64,000 nt of DNA from Trichopria drosophilae (taxonomy: Eukaryota; Arthropoda; Insecta; Hymenoptera; Diapriidae), in NCBI GenBank assembly GCA_030407085.1, contig CM059586.1, forward strand, positions 35,513,501 to 35,577,500. Direction: 5' to 3'. Numbering within the stretch: position 1 is the stretch's first letter; every line of letters begins with the position of its first letter. Positions 13,000 through 25,494 of the stretch are shown one piece after another. The position numbers and the translations under genes were made by a program. The notes under the pieces were generated by a model that saw only the letters and a list, made by a program, of their open reading frames with translations, did no database searches and was not told the DNA's origin.

Positions 13000-13380
13000 A
13001 GGGGTTCTCAAGTGGTCTGCCGGTAAAGTAGGAAATTTCACTAAAAAACGTAAATTCAAGATGACTAAATAAAATCTTTGAAATTAGGGCTCTCTACGAA
13101 CGAAACTATAACGTAAGGGCAATTCTAAGCAGTATAAACAGTATCCTAGAAAATGCCAAAGATATTGATTGAGCACTGACCGAGTATTTTCGGAAATAAT
13201 TGATTTTTATTTTGTTACGTCAGTTCTCAAGTAATGTTTCTGGAATTTTATGTGATACTATCTGTAGTAATTAAAATTGCCCTTACACAGCCCGCATTTC
13301 GAAAAATCGTTTCAGTCATTTTTAATTTACGGTTTTTAGTCAAAATTCCTACCTTATCGGTCGATCACTTAAGAACCCCC
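13000..13380. mobile_element. TTAA-flanked inverted-repeat element (family A, copy 1)
   Basis: Flanking TTAA at 12996-12999 and 13381-13384 is intact. The ends AGGGGTTCTCAAGTGGTC and, from the right, GGGGGTTCTTAAGTGATC match, and the inverted homology continues inward for well over 100 bp with gaps (TTACGGTTTTTAGT segment; GTAAGGGCAATT segment). Related copies lie at 48536-48872 and 48877-49233. It has no open frame. The TTAA duplication is that of piggyBac-type and some other cut-and-paste elements. Confidence 0.75.
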
Positions 13381-13384
13381 TTAA

Positions 13385-14530
13385 AGTGCCTACTTTGCAA
13401 ATAATGTTTACAAAAATAGTATTCGCTCCTCGGCCTAAGATTTTACTGCCTGTTTGGAGGTTTTGAGATCCTTGGGACCGGCTTCGTTGATCCTCGAACA
13501 CACGATCTCCACTTGGTCCGTAAAATTCAACTTTACGTCCTAGGGCCGAAAAGTACTATAAGAATTATCCTGTAAGCTTCATGTAATATGTTTGCCAGAT
13601 GACTCTTATGTTAATGTAACGTTATCGTAAGGTTATGTGAAAGTTTGTCAATCTAGTGTTACATACTTGCACATCAAAGGTTACTATAAGTTTACAGCAA
13701 CATTAATATTTTGTGCGGGTAAAAACTTTAACAATTTTTTTCCGGATGCACTATTACTATATTTTTTTATATATAATATATTTATAAATATATTAAAAAG
13801 GGGCAAAAATTAATCCCGTTTTTTCTAGAATACATCTTGTACGAATATTTACGTAAATACTTTTTAATGTTTTTATTATTACTTTTTTGATAAGTTTCTA
13901 TGCAGAGCCGCTGCTCTAAAATACTTATGGTTAGTCGTATTATTGCTGACAAACAATTGATAATTCATAATTGTCTTTTTATTCATTTCTTTTTTCAAAC
14001 TTTAATGTGGATATTAACTCCATGCATAAATCGTCGTGTACTTACGGCTCATGATTCTTAAAATAGGAAATTAAATATCACGCCGTGCTATTAAGTTGGC
14101 ATTGCGTTTACCTGAAAATAGAATAAAAATACCGGAATTAATAAAGGATAATAGCAATGTCCGCGTGAATATATATATATATATAATTACGGATGTAACA
14201 TATCATCGTTAATATATTATTTATATCACATGTCCATTAAATATATAATTATGTTTAAAAAAGTATTAACATTAGTCAGAACAGATTCAATTTCAAACAT
14301 TAAATTAGGTTTTGTGCAAAATTGAAAATAATATTAATGTATCGTGTAAGCCATTGTATATTATACGTATCACTTTTATTCGATGTAGCATAAATGGATA
14401 TCTTCTTGTATCTCTCTCTCACTCTTATGTTCGAAATTTCATTCTAAAATGCCATATTATTTACAATTAATGAAAGCAGCATTTTTTCAAATATTATATG
14501 CAACAAGTTTTATTACATCATAATAACGTA
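13385..14530. other. Anonymous AT-rich DNA with (TA)n at 14168-14186
   Basis: Only a short TA microsatellite stands out. No gene or element ends are seen. Confidence 0.4.
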
Positions 14531-14709
14531 TTCCAAAGGATATCCACAAGTTTCAGACCATAGATGGACAATTACTGAAACTAACCATGGTTTTAGTGAT
14601 GGTATACTCTTCAATCCTTTGGTATACTATTCTAAAGGATATCCACAGCTTTTAGACCATAGATGGAAAATTACTGAAACTATCCATGGTTTTAGTGATG
14701 GTATACTCT
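14531..14709 (+). repeat. Two-copy direct duplication, about 100-bp period
   Basis: Segment 14531-14610 (CCAAAGGATATCCACA ... TTTTAGTGATGGTATACTCT) is repeated at 14631-14709 with about 90% identity by eye. The two copies are separated by about 20 bases. An 84-codon plus frame starting at 14619 crosses the second copy and is not convincing. Confidence 0.75.
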
Positions 14710-15950
14710 CTTTACGACTATGGAAGTACCTGCCTATGAATGTATCAAGCCTGATATTGTTTCTGTCAGTGAATATTGTTTGCGAACCTGGGCATCTTGC
14801 AAGCTCTCTGCGCTCATTCTTCAGCATTGTGTATTTGGTGGGAAGAGGATTAGCATTTGAAGAATATGGCTAAATTTGTCCAGCTCAACCTCTGGCATCA
14901 AATGTTAGTTCCTTTTTTACATCTTCTTCTATTCCCATACATCGCCGTATTTCTAAACAAAAATGTGTGCTATATTTGTATGTATGTAAGCAAGTGAGGT
15001 TCTAAAAAGTCTTTTGGACTGCTAAAGATTCGACAAATTATGTCGTGACGTTGTGGTCAGGGAATAGATCATCAATAAGATTTGCCGAAATACACCTACT
15101 TCAAAGATTAGAAGATCAGCTGTGGGTTGAATATGCAATACTCCTTGCATCATATTAAAGAATACGAGAGTATTGACAAGTAAGGACAATAACGGAATAT
15201 ATCTACTACGCGAAGTATAAAGAATTATGCGTGCAAAAATATTGAAGGCATGACGGATTCGTGATGGATCTGCATTGAGGGAAAGGATTGTTTACTATAA
15301 AGAAGGCTTCTTAATAGTTAAGCAATCGTATATTTAAATACCGCGAATCGAATAAATTTATCCGTAAGCATAACCAGTTTATACGTAAGTACTGGTCCAT
15401 TACTGCTCTGCTCGGGCAGTCAGTACTTAGTCAGTACTCCACCGGTGGTCAACTGCTGCCAAGGCTATTGTATGTTTTGGTTCATCGCGAGCTTTTTAAA
15501 TGATTGTTTGATTTACGCAATGACAGACGAATACTTTTTTTTCTGTCACCATAGACAGTATGAATTTAACATTTATTACTACATATTATTATGATGACTG
15601 TCATTTTTTACTGGACAAATAAGGCAGTTCGCACAATAGAAAAAGACCGCGATATCACATTTCGCATACGGAGATAAAATTCTCTACGGAGATAAAAAAT
15701 GTTAAATACTTTTCCTTATATAAGTTTTATTTTATTTTGTAAAAACTAAACTTCAGAAATATGGAGTTGACTCTTAGATAGATATTATTTTTCTGAATAA
15801 ATTCCCGAACATGCATGATACATTCATAACGAAAGATCGGACGTCGAACAATGGAAAATTTCAAATTCATTGTCCATACTGATAAAAAGTTCGCATCCGT
15901 CGTATTCCATTCTCGTATCTTCGTTTCGAAAGCACCTATCCAAATTCTTC
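14710..15950. other. Anonymous DNA
   Basis: No gene, repeat or element end is recognised. A short region at about 15378-15445 is rich in CAGTACT/AGTACTGG words but has no clear period. Confidence 0.4.
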
Positions 15951-16460
15951 ATCTAAATAACAAATGTGTTCGCACACACGCGTAGAAAACGTCATGGAAG
16001 GCTTCAAGTCCAGGGTTCGAGAGGCGATTGCGGAGTCCATTCGCGATAAATTCCCTGAACGAGATGTTCAATGGCAAATCGAGCCATGGCAATTTTATTA
16101 TTCGCCTCGCGGGACCGAACACTCGCGCGCGAAAACTTATGTGGGAGAGATCTGGCGAATGCCAAAGCGTACAATTGGGGGTGTGTGAGGGACACAGAAG
16201 GTGGTTGTGGGTGTCGGACATAAAAAGTCAGACACGTCCAACGGTGTAGAACCGCGTAGCGATGCGTGAGCACGTACGCCGACGAGGCAGTCGCTAATTG
16301 CGCTTTCCTCTCACGCGCTGATTTTGAATTTGAATTCCGTTAATGGGCCACCTTCGAATACTCCCAGAGTGAGAGAATTGCTAATTCACGCCGTTTTTGT
16401 ATTATCTACGATAATTCGACGCTGCTCGTAATCGTAATTGGATGATGTTACGTCCTCGTA
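15951..16460. other. CpG-rich unique island
   Basis: About 300-500 bases with many CpGs (CCTCGCGGGACCG, CTCGCGCGCGAAAA) and open frames of 73-90 codons in at least four frames at once. That pattern reflects loss of stop codons in GC-rich DNA and does not mark a gene. One frame (15964-16188) reads EGFKSRVREAIAESIRDKFP, a plausible amphipathic helix, but no start context or splice sites single it out. It could be a promoter, enhancer or untranslated exon. Confidence 0.3.
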
Positions 16461-16828
16461 ACTTGTCGGTTTTCCCTACCAAGCGCGATTTTTTCAAAGT
16501 AATTTAAGAATGGTTATATTTCCGGGGAGTTTAGTTAATACCATTTTAGTTATGGCAAATTAACGTGGAATAATATAATTTTTATCAAATTCACTTAACG
16601 AAGGCGATTTTTATTATTCTCGAATGCAGTTCTCGATAAATATACAGGGTATCCCACAACTCACCGTATTGCTGGATGTAAATCTTCACAATATTCTTAT
16701 CAAAACAGTTTCAAAATTTGATTTGAGGCATCGCGAAGCAGTATAGAATTTGAATGGCGATCCTTTGAAGCAAAAAATCACTGTTGTTGCTCTCTTAATC
16801 AGAATCAGTGAAAATTTCGCCAAATGGG
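16461..16828. other. AT-rich DNA with a single mariner-like end at 16647
   Basis: ACAGGGTATCCCACAACTCA at 16647 resembles one terminus of CAGGGTGT-type MITEs such as the 27.4 kb element, but no inverted partner is seen. Confidence 0.3.
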
Positions 16829-16903
16829 TCAGTAAAAACAGTTTTTGCTGTTAAATCAGTCACTTTGACTGTTTAACCAGTTGATTTGACTATTTAACCA
16901 GTC
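16829..16903 (+). repeat. Short tandem repeat, about 22-bp unit
   Basis: TTTGACTGTTTAACCAGT followed by TTTGACTATTTAACCAGT, with a decayed preceding copy beginning CAGTAAAAACAG. About 2.5 units. Confidence 0.55.
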
Positions 16904-16967
16904 GAAATATTATATTTTTTCTGAAACTACTGCAAATGCCCACTATTACACTGGTTCTTCATTCTTT

Positions 16968-17327
16968 GGGTGCAGCTCAAAAACCCGAAAAATCACAAAA
17001 CTGACACTTCAAAAACCCGACATTCAAAAACCAGATATTTAAAAAAATGGTCATTCAAAAACTAGACACTTAAAAATATAGATATTTCAAAACGTACATA
17101 TTCTGAAAATATAATTAATGATTGCATTCTAAATGTGCTTAATAAATATAATCCGGTTGTCAAACTGATTTGAACTTCAAGTGACTTATTAAATTAATCC
17201 CTTAGTCAAACATTTTTTACCTTGAAACGGCCTTGCAGTGAGACCGCAAGGACGGCGACCTGAGATCATTTTTTTATGTATTTTGAAATATTGGTGTTTT
17301 TAATGTCTGTTTTTTGAGGTACACCCC
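16968..17327. mobile_element. GGGTGC foldback element, copy 1
   Basis: The ends are GGGTGCAGCTCAAAAA on the left and, read from the right, GGGGTGTACCTCAAAAAA. The left half consists of degenerate units of the type AAAAACCCGACATTC / AAAACCAGATATTTA, about 13-16 bp each, and the right half has the same units inverted. The centre (about 17120-17275) matches the centre of the 41.4 kb copy, including GTGCTTAATA, AATTAATCC, GTCAAACATTTTT and a GAGATCATTTTTTTATGTA segment. It has no open frame and no clear target duplication. Confidence 0.8.
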
Positions 17328-18220
17328 AATCTTTTAATACTGATCACTAAATATAACCAATGATTTGCTTTTCATCCTACATAAAACTGAACATCTATAT
17401 ACAATTTCAATAAAGCAGATTTTAAGGCTGCAAAAACTTTATTCCTCGAATTTGAGCAGGTTTTTCTAGACCAAGAAGTTTTTATAAGAGGAACGTGAAT
17501 ATATGTTGTGTGATGTTTTTTGCGTTTTTATAATCGCATTTGAGTTTCACATGCAAACACGAAATTCTAGATACTGCAGACGCCACCGAAAAATCGAATA
17601 AAAGCGATCTATTTCATCTAATATTTATCGTAATTGTTCATTTTTAACCATTTTTATAACCTTTAAAATTGCATGCAGGTGCTACACGGCAAGACATTTT
17701 AGGCGATTACGGAATGACTAAGAAACGCGATCATAGCCCTCTACCGTACAGTTGGTACCAACGAAAAGAAGGAGCGTTCCCGCCGATCGCGTCAACTATC
17801 ACAGCTTATCTTTGCGATCGTACCAGCACAACAGCAGTTCGTCCAAAATAGCTTGGGAGAAAACTGTAGTGTATACTTCGGTAGTGACTGTTGTGCATTT
17901 TATAGCTAGAAAAAGTAAAAACAAAATTTGTTTTGATAGAAACAATACATATTTATTTAATTTTATATAAAATAAATATTAATGATTCAAAGTAAATAAA
18001 TACATTTCCAAACTAATTATACAACCTTTGTTTCTTCTTCTTTCAGTGACAGTTTTATATCGATAGAAGATTTTAGATCTAAAACTGTCCTTCAACAAGA
18101 ATTTCATCACTGGGAGATAATAGAATTAGAATCAGATTGACCATAAACTGTTAATTCATTTCTCTCTGATCGATAAAAATTGTTTTACTGTGTATTAAGT
18201 AAAAAATGTAATTCATGCTT
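17328..18220. other. AT-rich DNA containing one possible terminal exon (17680-17848)
   Basis: Apart from the exon candidate listed separately, no element is recognised. Confidence 0.35.
17680..17848 (+). CDS. Possible 3'-terminal coding exon, product unknown
   Basis: A CAG acceptor-like site (TAAAATTGCATGCAG, ending at 17679) precedes a GC-richer open stretch that reads ATRQDILGDYGMTKKRDHSP and continues to a stop at about 17851. The block has balanced codons against an AT-rich background, and AATAAA occurs about 120 bases downstream near 17970. The pyrimidine tract before the acceptor is weak, an overlapping frame is also open, and I do not recognise the peptide. It could equally be a GC-rich non-coding segment. 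Confidence 0.2.
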
Positions 18221-18525
18221 TACATTTATCTATAACCATATTTTTAGGTACGTTTTGATCTCAGAAACTTGGAAAATCTTGGTTCACACCGAGTGGTTGA
18301 AGTTATCACCTTCAAAATGGTGAAAAAAAATAATAAGAAATTTAAGGTCGATATGACATTTTGAACACTAGGGTAGAAAGGGGCAATCTCATTCAATTTG
18401 TAATATTTTACATTTTTCTATAACCATATTTTTAGATACGTTTTGATCTCAGAAACTTGGAGAAACTTGGTTCACACCGATTAGTTGAAGTTATCACCAT
18501 TCAAAATCGTGAAACAAAATAATAA
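18221..18525 (+). repeat. Two-copy direct duplication, about 188-bp period
   Basis: Segment 18221-18345 (TATAACCATATTTTTAGGTA ... CAAAATGGTGAAA) recurs at 18409-18525 with small changes (TATAACCATATTTTTAGATA ... CAAAATCGTGAAA). The 63-base spacer between copies is not itself repeated. No coding content. Confidence 0.75.
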
Positions 18526-19575
18526 CATGACGCCTGCTGCCAAACGACGATACGTGCATACCAAAGATTGAATATGGGGCCGTCCGTGAATTACTAATTT
18601 TGACCCTCCTCCACACCACGTAACGTTGGTAGTAAGCTAGACTATATTAGTATACTAGACGTAATACTACCAAGACTGGTAGTAATCTAGGGTTATAATA
18701 CAGAAACCACAGATCTAACCTCCCTATAATATCCATTAATTGTTTACAATTAAAAAATAATAAAACAACGCAAAAACGTCTCAATTACAGTCATCTCTAA
18801 TTTCAATCTAAAAGATTTCTTAAAGGAAGTTGTAAATGTGCAAGGTTGAATAGCAAAAACACAAAAAATAATCTCAAGAATCACCTAGCGAGACACAAAC
18901 GTCTTTCAAAGCTGAATAAAAAAATTCTGGAAAATATCGTAGTTATTGTAGACGGAACAATGAGTTTTAAGGAAGTTTTTGTTATATGAATTCCGAAAAT
19001 ATTGATTTCGACGTGATAATATGTTTGAGTAATGTTTGAACCATCCCAAGTCTTGATGCCTGATGTTGTTCTGTATTCATTAGATGGTGTTTAAACAAAA
19101 AAATTAACTCCAGCGATAGTTAATCCATCGAGAAATCAATATACGACGATACCTATAAAGAACAAAAGTTGATTTTAAAGTATATGAACGAATTTTCATT
19201 ATTATTTTGTGATCTCCCATGAATTCATAAAAACTACCAACCAAATCGTTAAAAATAACTATATGTAACGGTCCTAAACAGTCGAATTATAGCTTTATGT
19301 AAAGTAATTGCCTTGTGTGTGAATTTATTCTCACAAAAAAAAATTATTCTCATGTTTGTATTTTATAACGAATAAAATAAGAAATATTATATTAATGAGT
19401 ACCAAAAGATTTATATAAATGAAAAAAAAAAACATTATCGAGGAAGAATTTCGATTGTTTAACTGATTTTGAAGTTTCATTCTTATAAGTAAAAAGAAAA
19501 CATTATTCAAAGGAAAGCCATATTGCCCACTAATTTTAGTATGGTCCCAAAGTATGCCTTGTAAACAAGTTTAGT
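18526..19575. other. AT-rich DNA with a GGGGCCGTCCGTGAATTA repeat fragment (about 18575-18710)
   Basis: The GGGGCCGTCCGTGAATTAC word followed by CCCTCCTCC and CACGTAACG resembles a widespread insect repeat end. Next to it GGTAGTAA...CTAG words are repeated three times in both orientations. The remainder shows nothing. Confidence 0.35.
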
Positions 19576-19925
19576 CAAATGGAAAATTCAATAGTGTCAC
19601 TTGTAACACGAACCATGTTGTCGGTAACAAAATCGGTCGGCAAGTTAGAAATGCGAGTTAGCGACCTAACATCTTGCGGCCAATGGAGAGATAGAGAGAA
19701 TGAGAAAGTTACGAAGAAAGAGAAGTACGCGATATGATGTATGTATCGAAATTATGTATGAGTAATAAAGACGAAAGTATACGTGATAATAGTAATGGGA
19801 GAAAGAGAGAGAAAACGCGTAGGAATATAAGTTTGTAAATATAGTAGTGCGCGGACCCGGAAGTGTTATAAATTCTATCAAATATAGTGACACAAAGTGA
19901 ATTCGTAGATAATCGCATTAGTGAA
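19576..19925 (+). mobile_element. Possible solo LTR or LTR fragment
   Basis: The composition shifts to purine-rich (GGAGAGATAGAGAGAATGAG, GGGAGAAAGAGAGAGAAAA), AATAAA occurs at about 19762, and TAGTGTCAC / TAGTGACAC occur near the two ends. These are LTR-like traits only. I found no TG...CA termini with a target duplication, no primer-binding site and no gag/pol remnant. Confidence 0.2.
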
Positions 19926-20099
19926 AGGAAAAAGAAGAATTTATAAAACGAAGAATAAAATAAGTCATTTGGAAATAAGAAAAGATTATAAAAAATATTT
20001 TGTCTTCTACATAAATCAAAATAAAAAACTTCACGTGGTGCGCATGTGTGGCGGATTCCATGTTCATGTAAAGAATGGACACTTGCAATGGGCGTTATA

Positions 20100-20600
20100 T
20101 GTTTATTGACATCACCTTTGTGTTAGTATGATAATTTGACGATTTCCCCAGATGGGGGGAGTAGAGTAAAGCCAAGAGTACTCAAAAGAGCTCTCTCTGT
20201 TTCTTTTCGGCAATTCACGAGTCCGAATGGCATTAATTCTACGCTCGTCAATCAGAATGTGGCCATAAACTACAAGGCAGGAAATCCGCCATTGACACGT
20301 CGGAAAATAACCGCCGCTGATAAAAGGCCGAAGTGGCAGTTGTTTTGAGAACGTTTTGGGACCATTTTTTTGGAGAAAATTTGGAGATCGTCTGGAATCA
20401 TTGAAGACTGTTCTGAATTTGCATTTGGAAATACACGTTTGCATCCTCCAACTCCGGTACAACGGATATTGGATATCTCTCATTGATATCTGCATTGATC
20501 ATCAATCTCGATTCATCGCCATTTCACCAGCCCGCCCGAATTGGGAACGAGGAACTTTCGATGGTGCCGAATTTGGGAAGTTGGTTTTTCACTAAAGAAA
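20100..20600. other. GC-richer unique block with overlapping open frames
   Basis: Frames of 70 and 79 codons (plus) and 127 codons (minus, 20112-20495) overlap in the same DNA. None shows a domain, signal peptide or splice signals. A conserved non-coding element or untranslated exon is as likely as a gene. Confidence 0.25.
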
Positions 20601-21547
20601 AAGAACAATAATTACGTCGAGAAAACGTGAGTTAAGATGTAATTTGTGTGCTATCGTAGAAGTATGCGTAGATAAATCGTTCGCATTTCTCTCTTTCTCC
20701 ACGCGTGTTAGAATATTTTAAAATCACCAATTTATTTTTAAGGCGACATTAATGTGGGGTACATACGAAATGACACGTCCGCGCTTCTTTTTTTTTATCG
20801 CTGTATTTTCCCTACGAATGTGTCAATAATTTTGTCAATGTAGCGTTTTTTGATATGATGTATAATTTAATATTCTGAATAACATGTGAAATCATATTTA
20901 AAATAAGAATAAAATATGTTACACACTTTTAGTAGACAATCGTAACTATGAACAACAGAGATCAGAATGGTTAAAGTTTAAGAAAACATTGTTTATTCGC
21001 TCAACATTGAATGCAACTTAAAAATAGTATGTATTTAATGTGTCGGGCATGAAATTTTTAATTTGTAGATGTCCATGAAACGATAAAGTCGGGGAGGGGG
21101 ATTTCGTGACTGTCGAGCACGAATTTAGCATTGGATATTATAGATTTGCAAAACTCTGTATTTGGAAGGTTTTTTTGGTTGCTGGTTACAAGTGTTATGT
21201 AGGGTTTCCTAAATTCATAATGGCTGATCCAATATCCGGATCCAGTAATTAGTTTATGTTTCTTCTCTTTACGCTCTTATTTTCTATTTTACTTTTCATC
21301 GCCCAGAGTATTTAACTGAGTTTCCTTTCCTGCAAGAGCATGAACTAAATCTAAAATATATTTCTCACAGGCCTCACGATAATAATAAAACATTACAATA
21401 ATGCACTTTCAAGCAGAATGTTCAAAAAAGGGACATGTGTCGTTGTCATAAGATTCATCTATTTTAAGTTAATTTGTTATTTTCAATGCTGCATAATAAA
21501 ATAAAAACATTGGAATCAGAGAATTCACAGTTGCCATTGATAAATAC
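20601..21547. other. Anonymous AT-rich DNA
   Basis: No gene, element ends or repeats recognised. Confidence 0.4.
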
Positions 21548-21549
21548 TA

Positions 21550-21805
21550 CGCTGAGAGAATTTTTCAGGTTAAAAGTCCAATACTGTCTAGTTCTAGCGA
21601 GAGATTTACTTGCAATAAGCATAAAGGTGCCATACTGACATTAAAAATGTCCATATTGTCATTGAAAATTTGCCATACTTACATTAAAAAGTCCCATACT
21701 GTACGGTAATTTTCAATATTAAAATGATACTTTTGCGCATATTGCTAGTATATCCCACTTCAACTAGACAGTATGGGATATTTAACCAGAAAAATTCTCT
21801 TAGTG
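21550..21805. mobile_element. TA-flanked MITE with about 40-bp terminal inverted repeats
   Basis: CGCTGAGAGAATTTTTCAGG at 21550 is matched by CACTAAGAGAATTTTTCTGG read inward from 21805, and the match continues to TACTGTCTAG on both sides. TA flanks both ends (21548-21549, 21806-21807). The interior holds three decayed units of about 30 bp of the form CCATACTGACATTAAAAA. No transposase. The TA duplication implies a Tc1/mariner-type enzyme. Confidence 0.8.
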
Positions 21806-21807
21806 TA

Positions 21808-22520
21808 CACACCGAAAAATTGAAGAAAATCCACCATAAACCACTTGAAAAATTGCTTATATACATTGAAAATTTATTCATGTGTTGCCTAATAAAAATG
21901 GGGATTATCTGCAGAAAGTGTACATTGTGGTTCTTGAAAAGCATACCCCAGATTATAAGAAATTATATTTCCTTCATAAATGTATTTAGTCATACTTAAA
22001 AAAAAGAATGAAGCTTGAAAATGTGTTGCAAAAAGCGATTCATCCCCTATAATCGGTTAACAATTCGGATATTTGTTACTTTTACTTGAATATAATTCGA
22101 ATGTAAGATTGAACTAAAATTAAATATTTTTTAGATTGTCTAGATCAATAATGCAGTTATGGTTCTAAATATATTCCGCTTCCAAGGTAATTGAAATGTT
22201 GATACAAGCGCCATTTAATATGCGTCCGGGATATTTATGTAATCAGAAATTTGTGCGTTCAATTTGGAACTTCCGATATTATCATACTTGGTACATAATT
22301 ATAATTACACGGTGATAATAATTTGATGCGATGATAATAAATTAAACCTAATTATATAACAAATTCTATTAATAAATGTATCGATCGTCGTAAGAGTTCG
22401 TAATGTTCACACCGAGAGTTGGTTATTCCTGAAAAATTTATGTAATAATGGGGTTTATTGCCATTTTCATGCACCGTTTAGAAAGTATTCATTTAAAAAA
22501 AAAGGGAGGTCCCTGCATTT
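21808..22520. other. Anonymous AT-rich DNA
   Basis: Nothing firm. ACACCGAAAAATTG at 21808 and ACACCGAGAGTTGG at 22410 resemble one another and might be worn element ends. Confidence 0.35.
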
Positions 22521-23814
22521 CTTAGTATACTTATCTGACGTTGTGTCCTATTATCGGTTAATTCAGAATCGATTTAGATTTTACAATATGAATTGCAAAT
22601 ATTGGCAAAGCCCAAAGGGATATTTTTCCTGTAACAGCTTGAGACAGGGTAGGTCCATTCCATCTTCCAATTCTGGTGTTTTTCCGTCGTATCAGTCGTC
22701 AGTCTTCACTGAAAAGTGTCAAGGATGATCTCGTTCGAACTACCCCCTTGTCTTGTGGAAGATCGATCGGGTGCAATCCCGGCAATACCCAAGAGAATTT
22801 GTCGTTCTTTTTCGAGTTTAGATAACAGGGAACAACCACGCTTGCACTTTTTTCCCTTTCCAAGTTCTCTTTCCCCGTAGTGTTCAGGCCCTACATGCGT
22901 ATATATACATACAAACATGTATATAGGTGAGATCCTTTTACGCGTTTTGCCGAGCACTTGCGAGAATTGTTCGTCCGCTTAGTTTTCCGGTAAAGTGGAT
23001 TTTCCAGCCTCCCCGTTGAATTCGTTACACGGATCTGGCCCCGAGGATTGTCGAGTCTTCTGTATTTTCTTTTTTCCAATCCGCTTTCGAAATACCGAGC
23101 CCTTTGTCCGATACGCCCGCTCGAATTTTGCGTTTACAATTTTATTCCAAATCGGCAACTATCTCCAATCGTGATTTGAGCACGGAAACGAGAATTGATT
23201 AACGTCGAATCTTTCTGCCAATAGTTGGGTGAAGAGACATTCGAATCAGTACTATTTTTAGTATATTTGCTATTGAAACGACAGTTAACGTTTTTACTCT
23301 ATCAATCTTAATCAATAGTTGAATAATACTAGTTTAAAGGGAAACATGGATTAGTATGAATTAGACCATATTCACCATGAATAGGAAAAACAGCTAATAT
23401 ACTAGTAACATTATACTGCTAAAATATAGATTCTACTAATCTAATAGTAAAAAATATTATTTGACTATAATGAAATGGCAGGTTTCTCTTTTTATTGGTA
23501 ACACTTATTACTAATTGAATGAGTATCCCCCATTGTTAGGGTAATATAACAAAAGAGTGTTTAATAAATTTAATCTCTAGTAGGAAAATAAACTAGTTCC
23601 TGAAATCCACTTACATAAGCAGAGCAATGATCGCGAAAAATATGACAAGCTTCTCTAAAACCATAAAAAGCATATACAAACTCAGTATTCAACACAGTTT
23701 AACTAGGCACAGCAAAACATGCTCTTACTAAATTGATTCGGGATAGTATTGCCATAGTTTTACGACGTTAGTTAACCTATGTGCTAACTAAGCAGTTAGT
23801 GAGGTCTATCCATC
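22521..23814. other. Mixed block: GC-richer 22600-23120, then AT-rich
   Basis: 22600-23120 contains CpG-bearing unique sequence with overlapping minus-strand frames of 62 and 83 codons lacking motifs. 23250-23560 is rich in ACTAGT/ACTAAT words without a clear period. Confidence 0.3.
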
Positions 23815-24760
23815 ACAGCCCCACAACAAACAATTTTTTTTGATACCCAAACGAAACTATCAATACTGCACGTTTCTGGGGTCGCTGAATTCGTATCCGA
23901 AGTAAGTTTGATTTCATAAGGTATGGATAAGATCAAGTTAAGATCATAATTAGTGAATCTCCATGAATAGGCATTAATTATTAAACTAATCACTAGAAGA
24001 AGGTTTTGATGTTGCTGAATTCGAATCCGAGGACAGTTAAACCCCACCAGATCAGAATCTATACAATCTCAAGGCCGCCACGAAGACCACCATCGAGTCG
24101 AAGAAGACATGAAACAAATATGTTCAAACAGAGTTTCGTTATAATATATGAACTTCGAGACACATACTTACATTCATTGTTTCTTGTGGTATCTAACTTT
24201 TTTATCATCAAAGGATCGTATGAGTGGTTTTCTTTTCCGCTTCACACCATTCTCAAGACTTTCTCTTTTTAATGTCCAACAGTAATCAGGCATCATATTT
24301 ACATCCCATCGAGCTTGATATCTCATTTTTAAAAATCACGGGTCATCGAAGTCATGCTCCTTTAGGTGACGACCATAGCGATTTATAGATGTGATCCTGG
24401 GTACAGATCATGTAGATTTGTCCATCTATAGTCAAATTCTGAATCAGCAACTCCAAAAAGACTTTAGAACAATTCACGCCTATTCAACGTGTTTCACTAA
24501 TTGTGACCTTGTCTTGACCTTTTCCATAACTTATGGGGTTATATTGCCCCCGAATTCGGATTCATCTATCCCAAAAATGCCGTAGAGCAATGGTTCATGT
24601 AGATTCAATCATTTTTACTACGTATGACCTTGAATTGACCTTGATCCCGACCTAATGGATCAAAACGGACCCCGGATTCGGATTCATCGACCCCAAAAAC
24701 GTCCAGTAATGATAGTTACGTTTAGGTAGCAAAAAAAAAAAATGTTGTTTGTGGGGCTGT
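23815..24760. mobile_element. 946-bp inverted-repeat element with internal GGGGTCGCTGAATT units
   Basis: The ends ACAGCCCCACAACAAACA and, read from the right, ACAGCCCCACAAACAACA are inverted, and homology runs inward for about 90 bp through AAACGAAACTATCA and TTTCTGGGGTCGCTGAATTC. The interior repeats a unit of roughly 110 bp containing CGAATTCGGATTCAT, CCCCAAAAA and GACCTTGACTTGACC-like words in both orientations. These words are related to the arrayed units at 46.5-47.3 kb. An 83-codon frame inside is repeat-derived. The target duplication is not clear. Confidence 0.75.
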
Positions 24761-25494
24761 GTAATTTTTTACACGAGTCGTGGTCTTGTGACAACTTTAC
24801 GTTGCGTGTTGCTTTGTTTACTTCCCACCCAACAAGAAAATAACCAACGAATAATACCCCCGTAATCTATTAGAAATTTTTGAAAAGCTAGATAGAAAGG
24901 GATCGATCTACGAGGTGAAGTTGATGCTCACCAATATCGCAAGTCAAAATCGATAAGAAACGTAATCCTCCCTATACTCCTCGATCTTCGAATTTAATTT
25001 TACATTTTCCTCAATACCTCTATAACAACTAACTATAATATCCTTTAAATTTAAATTAAAAAGACAACATGGGCAGTATCGATTTCATGAAGGAATTGGG
25101 CAAATGTTATTCGAAACGTTTCGTAGTTATGTTTGAATGGCAAAAATATGAAAAACAAGAAATAAGGATACATTCAACAGAACATGCCAATATTTGGCAA
25201 AAATAGGCTTCTAACTCACCGATCGTCCAATTTACTGCGGATACTGTATCGTTAATTGTAATTGCGCTGGATTATATGGGATTATAGTAGTCGAACAGTT
25301 TAGAGAAACATGAAAAAAGGGATCCGAAAAAGTTTCAGAATTTGTGTTTTGAAATATAGTTTTTTAACGGAGCTATTAAATTCATTATATCCACTTAATC
25401 CCATCGTAATACTAGTATTGTAATGAATCACAAATCGGCGCACATCAATATTACAATATTTTATATTTACGAAATTTATTTCTTGCAAGAATAT
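24761..25494. other. Anonymous AT-rich DNA
   Basis: No gene or element recognised. Confidence 0.4.

Noticed and set aside
15964..16273. Several overlapping frames that looked like a gene
   Set aside because: At least four frames are open at once in a CpG-rich block, which composition alone explains; no splice or start evidence.
6546..23530. ACTAATTAGTA/ACTAGT-rich stretches at 4.35, 6.6 and 23.3 kb as one element family
   Set aside because: Similarity is limited to short AT-rich words with no common boundaries or collinear blocks.
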